From Biscogniauxia marginata (taxonomy: Eukaryota; Ascomycota; Sordariomycetes; Xylariales; Xylariaceae), in NCBI GenBank assembly GCA_022695795.1, contig MU404093.1, positions 186,001 to 250,000 of the forward strand: a stretch of DNA of 64,000 bases. The letters are read 5' to 3'. Made by a program: the position numbers and the translations under genes. A model generated the notes under the pieces. That model had not been told where the DNA came from. It saw only the letters and a list, made by a program, of their open reading frames with translations, and did no database searches. Each line of letters opens with the position of its first letter. Position 1 is the first letter of the stretch. Shown here one piece after another: positions 59,926 to 64,000 of the stretch.

Positions 59926-60341
59926 CGCCTTAAAGAGTAAGACTAGGTGGTCATATTTTAGACTGTACATCATCTCGATATATGGGTGCCTTATTATATT
60001 GCCTCTTCTTAACCTAACAGTCGCCGCCCCTGAGATCATTATATATAGGTGAGAGTAAATAACATCGTGGATGCTTGCCCCGCCCCAAGGGCGAAGTTGG
60101 TAGCCGGCACGATGGGCAGAGCTGCTAGGTATAACAAGTTTATTCTTATGGGGTCGGGTGAAGAACAGAACAGATACTTGATTTCCGAAGACCTAAGCTA
60201 GGGAAGTTATCCTTATATAGCCTGTAGGAGGTCTGACACAAGAGCGAAGCCCTCTGTTTGAGATCTGGGCTATATATAGTCTCCCCAAGACAACTACCGA
60301 AAATTATAACATCAGTAGTTGTCTGACAACATGTCAGAAAA
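59926..60341. other. Spacer between the UbiA pseudogene and the helicase
   Basis: 416 bp, AT-rich. The missing half of the UbiA-type gene was looked for here and not seen. Confidence 0.5.
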
Positions 60342-63300
60342 TCATCTCTTAAAACGCATCACTATTGAAGGACGAACATAAGATCCTATACTCTTGTTAG
60401 CACCAACAAAATTGATGGGAAATTCATAAAACCAGACCTCTAGTCTCTCTTCTGCCTGGCCACCGTTGCATGCGTCCAGAGAGATCTTCGCCAACCGACT
60501 CTTCTTTTTCTGAAGAAACACAATGTTCTTTAATGAGTAAGCGGGGATGCCCCCTTTAGATGATGGTTCGATCAGACGTACCTGCTCCACCGTGCGCTCC
60601 GCAATGTACTTGAAAATCGTCACGCAGCGATTTTGCCCGATCCTGAGAGCTCGACCGATGGCTTGTTCCTCCACCGAAGGGTTCCATTGGGGCTCCACGA
60701 TGTGGACGCGATCAGCAACTGTCAATGTCAATCTACCCGATTCTGATCAGCTCCGGGCTGCTTAATGAAGATCGGTGCAATGCTTGGACATACCCCACTG
60801 CGCCGGTTGCGATGGATAGAAGTAGCACGCTTTGCCCCGGATCCTCGCAGAACAGGGTAAGAATCGATTGCCGTTCCGGAAAAGATGTCTTCCCATCAAT
60901 CCGTAGACACGGGATACCCCTCTGATCTAGGAGGTGTTTCAGGATATCCAAAGTCAGTCGCCATGACGTTAAGACGATGCTGTGTCATAGTTAATGTCAA
61001 TGAGATAGATTGAAGAGTAAGAATTCAGAGGCAGTTGAGACTGACTTTTTCGAGGAAACAGGAGATATTTCGATATTGTTGACGACAGCATTTAGCTTAG
61101 AGGAAAACCCTGTATCTCTTCTCAACGGTGACAGGATTGAAAGAGGCAGATCGTTGGCTCTCCAGCCCGAGGACATGAAATCTCCATCGGAAGTGGCTGA
61201 TGGCATTGGTGAGATTGACTTTGATTCCCGTGTAGCTCCATGCTCCAAGGTCCGCGAGCACTCGGGACACACTTCGAGAGCGCCCAAAGTAATTATGGTG
61301 TCCGCATTATCTCCATAACAATACGCACACCAAATCTCCTCTTCGGCCTCCTGCTTCTGTCGATTTGACTTCTTGGCCCCCCTATCAGGCGTTCGTACCT
61401 CTAAGGCAGCATTGTCCTGTTGGAAGATGCCATGGTTGCAAAGGCGCCGTAGACTCATAATCGTGGCAAACAGTATACAGTGCTTCTTCCTAGACGACCT
61501 CATATTGGTGACCTCTTCGAACTCCCTCTTACACTTAGCTAATATATCCTCATAGAGCCGCACTTCTCCGTCGGTCAGGGGGATAGGGACCTCTTCAATC
61601 ACATGCGGCGGAAGAGATAACAGCTCTGATGTGCGGCGGAAGCATATGATGCGTAAGAGAAGCCTCAGGTTTCGGTATGGGTCAGGGGACTCGGTGCGGA
61701 GCGGCTCAACGATGTGTTTTCGGAAGAAGTTCGGCTCTGAGAAAGGGTGGAAGTGAAGAAAGTCCAGAAGCGATCTGAGATCATCTAAGGAGTTCTGGAT
61801 TGGAGTCCCGCTCAGGCACCACCTTCTTTGCGCCGTGAGGTTACGAGCCGCTTTGAATTGTTGGGACGTAGTATTTCGAATCCAATGAGCTATTTCTCAT
61901 TAGCATTTATGTTACGTGTCGATGAACAAGGACGAAACTTGTGCGATTACCTTCGTCTAGTACGACGCGGAACCACATCAGTCGTTGCAGGAGACTCTTT
62001 GATTTACAGTCTGATACTAACGTATGGTAAGTCGTCAACACCACGTCATTATCTATGATATCCTCCACCACCTTTGCGCGGTTGTCTCCGTGGAAAATGC
62101 AAAGGCGCAATATGTCAGGCCTGAGATGTCTTTTTGTTTTGGTATTTTGTTAACTTGGCTTCGAGGTCTAGCTTACGATTTGGAATCCTTACTTCTTGAT
62201 TTCCGATTTCCATACGTCTAAGACCTCTGCAGGTAGTCAGTACGAGACCGTATAGTTAACAAGGAAGACGTACGGGAGGACGTGGCGACAACGAGTGTCG
62301 CCCTCGTCGTTGGCAACTCTGTATTTAACGTGGCAAAATCTCTAGCCGCGCTCAGTGAACACACCACGGCACTAAGCATCGTTAACGTTTTGCCGAGGCC
62401 CATGACATCGGCGTTAATGCCACCTAGAAATGAACTTGAACGTCTGTCAAACTCTCTACGGGGATGAATTAGTTGCAATGCGCCAATCAGGTTTAGTAGG
62501 CGATGCACTTACTGATATCCGATGACACCCTCGCAGAGTTGAGCAGCGGATGCAGAATGTTCAACGTCTTCTCTTGCTAGGATGGATTTCACCCCCTCCT
62601 CTTGATGACTATGTCTATGTTAGATTCGAGATGAATAGTCCGATAGCATGAGAAGATCATCGTACCTCTTCAAGGGAGTGACTATCATTCCTTCTGCACA
62701 AGCCGCCTCCAGTGAACCCGAGTATTTGGAGGCTGACTGTCCAGACTGGGCCAAGCTGTTCAAGATCTCTCCCAACCCCTGAGAGAGGCTCACAGCCCCT
62801 GCATCCTCCTTTGCGGGACCAACGAGGTGTCCCAGATCAGTTCTGGAACCATGGGGGTAAAAGTAGTGAGGATTTATGTATTTTATGCCGGTGTGTAGGA
62901 AACAAGGATGTTGCAAGTATCCGTTCCCCTTCGTAATAGCATCGCCCACACTATTGAGAAGAGTCTCCGGGCCCAGAAGGTTGATTGAGGCGTCGACTAT
63001 GAGTGTATTCTGTTTTTTTTTCTTTGCGAGCTTCTTCAGGTCTGACAATAGCAGCACTGCCGTTTGTGTGACTTCCGGCCATTCACGTAAGGGCTTAAGA
63101 ATTCCCGTTGAGATAAGGTCTAAGACGCCAACATCCTCAGTATCCCTGTTGCGCCTCAAATGATAGTTAGTCGATTTTCGGAAAACTTCGAGTTCATAGA
63201 ACTGGTCCCATCCTGTGATGGACAAGTCTGGAAGCAGTGTTGTACTAAGTTTCACTTTCACACCGCACAACTCCAAACCTTGTTAGTTAAGTCTGTTGAG

Positions 63301-63650
63301 GAATGGCTTGAACGATTAGCTCAGCACTTACCGCGCCATAACATATAGTTTCAACAGTTAGAGGTGGCGACGTTACATCGATACACATGTCTTCGGCGGA
63401 CCAAACATCTTCTTTCAACGGCCGTTGAAGGAGTTCAAGAACATTTCCGTCATCACTACCGCAAAAAGCGTCAGTTTTTATTATCCGAGACCACGAAATC
63501 AGTTAGGTGAAAGAGGATTCCGACTTACTCGAGTTGTGAATGTTCATTAAACCCAAGAAAAGCGTCGTCGTACGCGATGGAAGGGCGTTTCGCCCCCGAC
63601 TCGCCATTCTCAAGCTCAGCTGCCTGAAATGTCCGCTTGCGCGGCGCCTC
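60342..63650 (-). CDS. SNF2-family DNA helicase (Rad5/HLTF-like), 5' end unresolved
   Basis: Exons: 63529 up to about 63650 (start not found), then 63332-63455, 62666-63270, 62513-62608, 62274-62455, 62193-62226 (34 nt), 61951-62120, 61046-61889, 60794-60979, 60582-60732 and 60342-60509; all internal phases agree, about 890 residues. The ATPase has HQEEGVKSILARE, GGINADVMGLGKTLTML (Walker A), VVLDEAHWIRN (DEAH box), LSGTPIQNSLDDL, then IVLTSWRLTLDILKHLL, GAVGLTLTVADRVHIVEP and QAIGRALRIGQ (motif VI). A small Cys cluster, CAYC then CPEC, sits between the lobes where HLTF/Rad5 proteins have a RING. Such proteins remodel chromatin or act in damage tolerance. In the first exon the frame has TGA at 63653-63651 and no ATG, so an upstream exon is missing. 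Confidence 0.88.
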
Positions 63651-64000
63651 TCAGTCCATTCGGAAATGGAGATAATAATACACAAGTTACTCGGCGATGA
63701 TCTTATACTCTTAGGCTCACGTGGATAATGGATTGTTTGCAATACGTCTCATAAGAACTCATAAGAACATGGTACATGTCGATAGGTAGTAATAAAACAC
63801 ACGTACTTACTGACAAGTATGGGCGCCTACTCTTATGACAATTCAATGTGATAGAACAAATATTTTTCAGCGCTCCCAAGACGCAGACATGTGAACGCCC
63901 ACAAGGCATTCAGCAACACAGCATCGAGGCGGTGCTGCCGATGCAACTTTGACTGCTGGCGCTGCATTTTGCCCGGCCAATTGGAAGCCTTCATCGCCAG
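63651..64000. other. Unresolved region at the window edge
   Basis: The missing first exon of the helicase must lie here or beyond the window. No frame can be joined with confidence. Confidence 0.5.

Noticed and set aside
1..64000. Bacterial-type operons, Shine-Dalgarno sites or CRISPR arrays
   Set aside because: The introns and protein families show nuclear fungal DNA, where these do not apply.

Overview
The window is nuclear DNA of a filamentous ascomycete (Pezizomycotina; Sordariomycetes, perhaps Xylariales, is my inference). Reasons: genes are monocistronic and broken by many short GT-AG introns (mostly 45-180 nt) with CTAAC/CTGAC-like branch sites; spacers of 0.4-3.3 kb carry recurrent ACCTACCT/TAGGTAGG words; and the proteins are fungal (Trs120, Gid7, Vhc1, Pop8, Yih1, Ppt1, DUF2264, quinate/sugar permease types). 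No rRNA, convincing tRNA, CRISPR array or intact transposon was seen. Exon joins were rebuilt by hand from splice sites and reading phase.

Layout. 1.4-5.3 kb: Vhc1-type cation-chloride cotransporter. 7.5-10.4 kb: 980-residue low-complexity protein of unknown function, followed by an assembly gap in homopolymers. 11.2-13.0 kb: divergent pair SPT4 / POP8. 13.3-16.7 kb: divergent pair PPT1 / YIH1. 17.5-18.8 kb: alpha-methylacyl-CoA racemase family. 19.8-22.2 kb: dynamin GTPase VPS1. 23.6-24.6 kb: kinase-like phosphotransferase with an acidic tail. 24.7-27.8 kb: gene-poor AT-rich stretch. 27.8-30.1 kb: GID7/WDR26. 30.1-33.5 kb: long spacer. 33.5-35.9 kb: acetoacetyl-CoA synthetase. 36.3-37.3 kb: short-chain dehydrogenase (SDR). 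38.7-41.0 kb: DUF2264 protein. 42.2-45.6 kb: sugar/quinate transporter in 17 exons. 46.2-47.8 kb: decayed phosphoserine aminotransferase. 49.8-51.0 kb: SDR-fold protein without the catalytic motif. 51.7-56.1 kb: TRS120. 56.8-57.3 kb: conserved hypothetical. 58.0-59.0 kb: intact SDR. 59.4-59.9 kb: UbiA-type prenyltransferase pseudogene whose stops fit C-to-T/G-to-A change. 60.3-63.7 kb: SNF2 helicase with unresolved 5' end.

How it fits together. The first 30 kb and the TRS120 segment are mostly housekeeping genes (elongation, RNase P/MRP, phosphatase, GCN2 regulation, vesicle traffic, ubiquitin ligase). The 33-46 kb and 56-64 kb parts look accessory: ketone-body activation, SDRs, a DUF2264 protein beside a sugar permease, and two dead metabolic genes. 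I found no clearly new multi-gene system. The observations most worth follow-up are the motif-less SDR fold, the two pseudogenes with contrasting decay, the 17-exon transporter with a 27-nt exon, and two phase-supported GC-AG introns.
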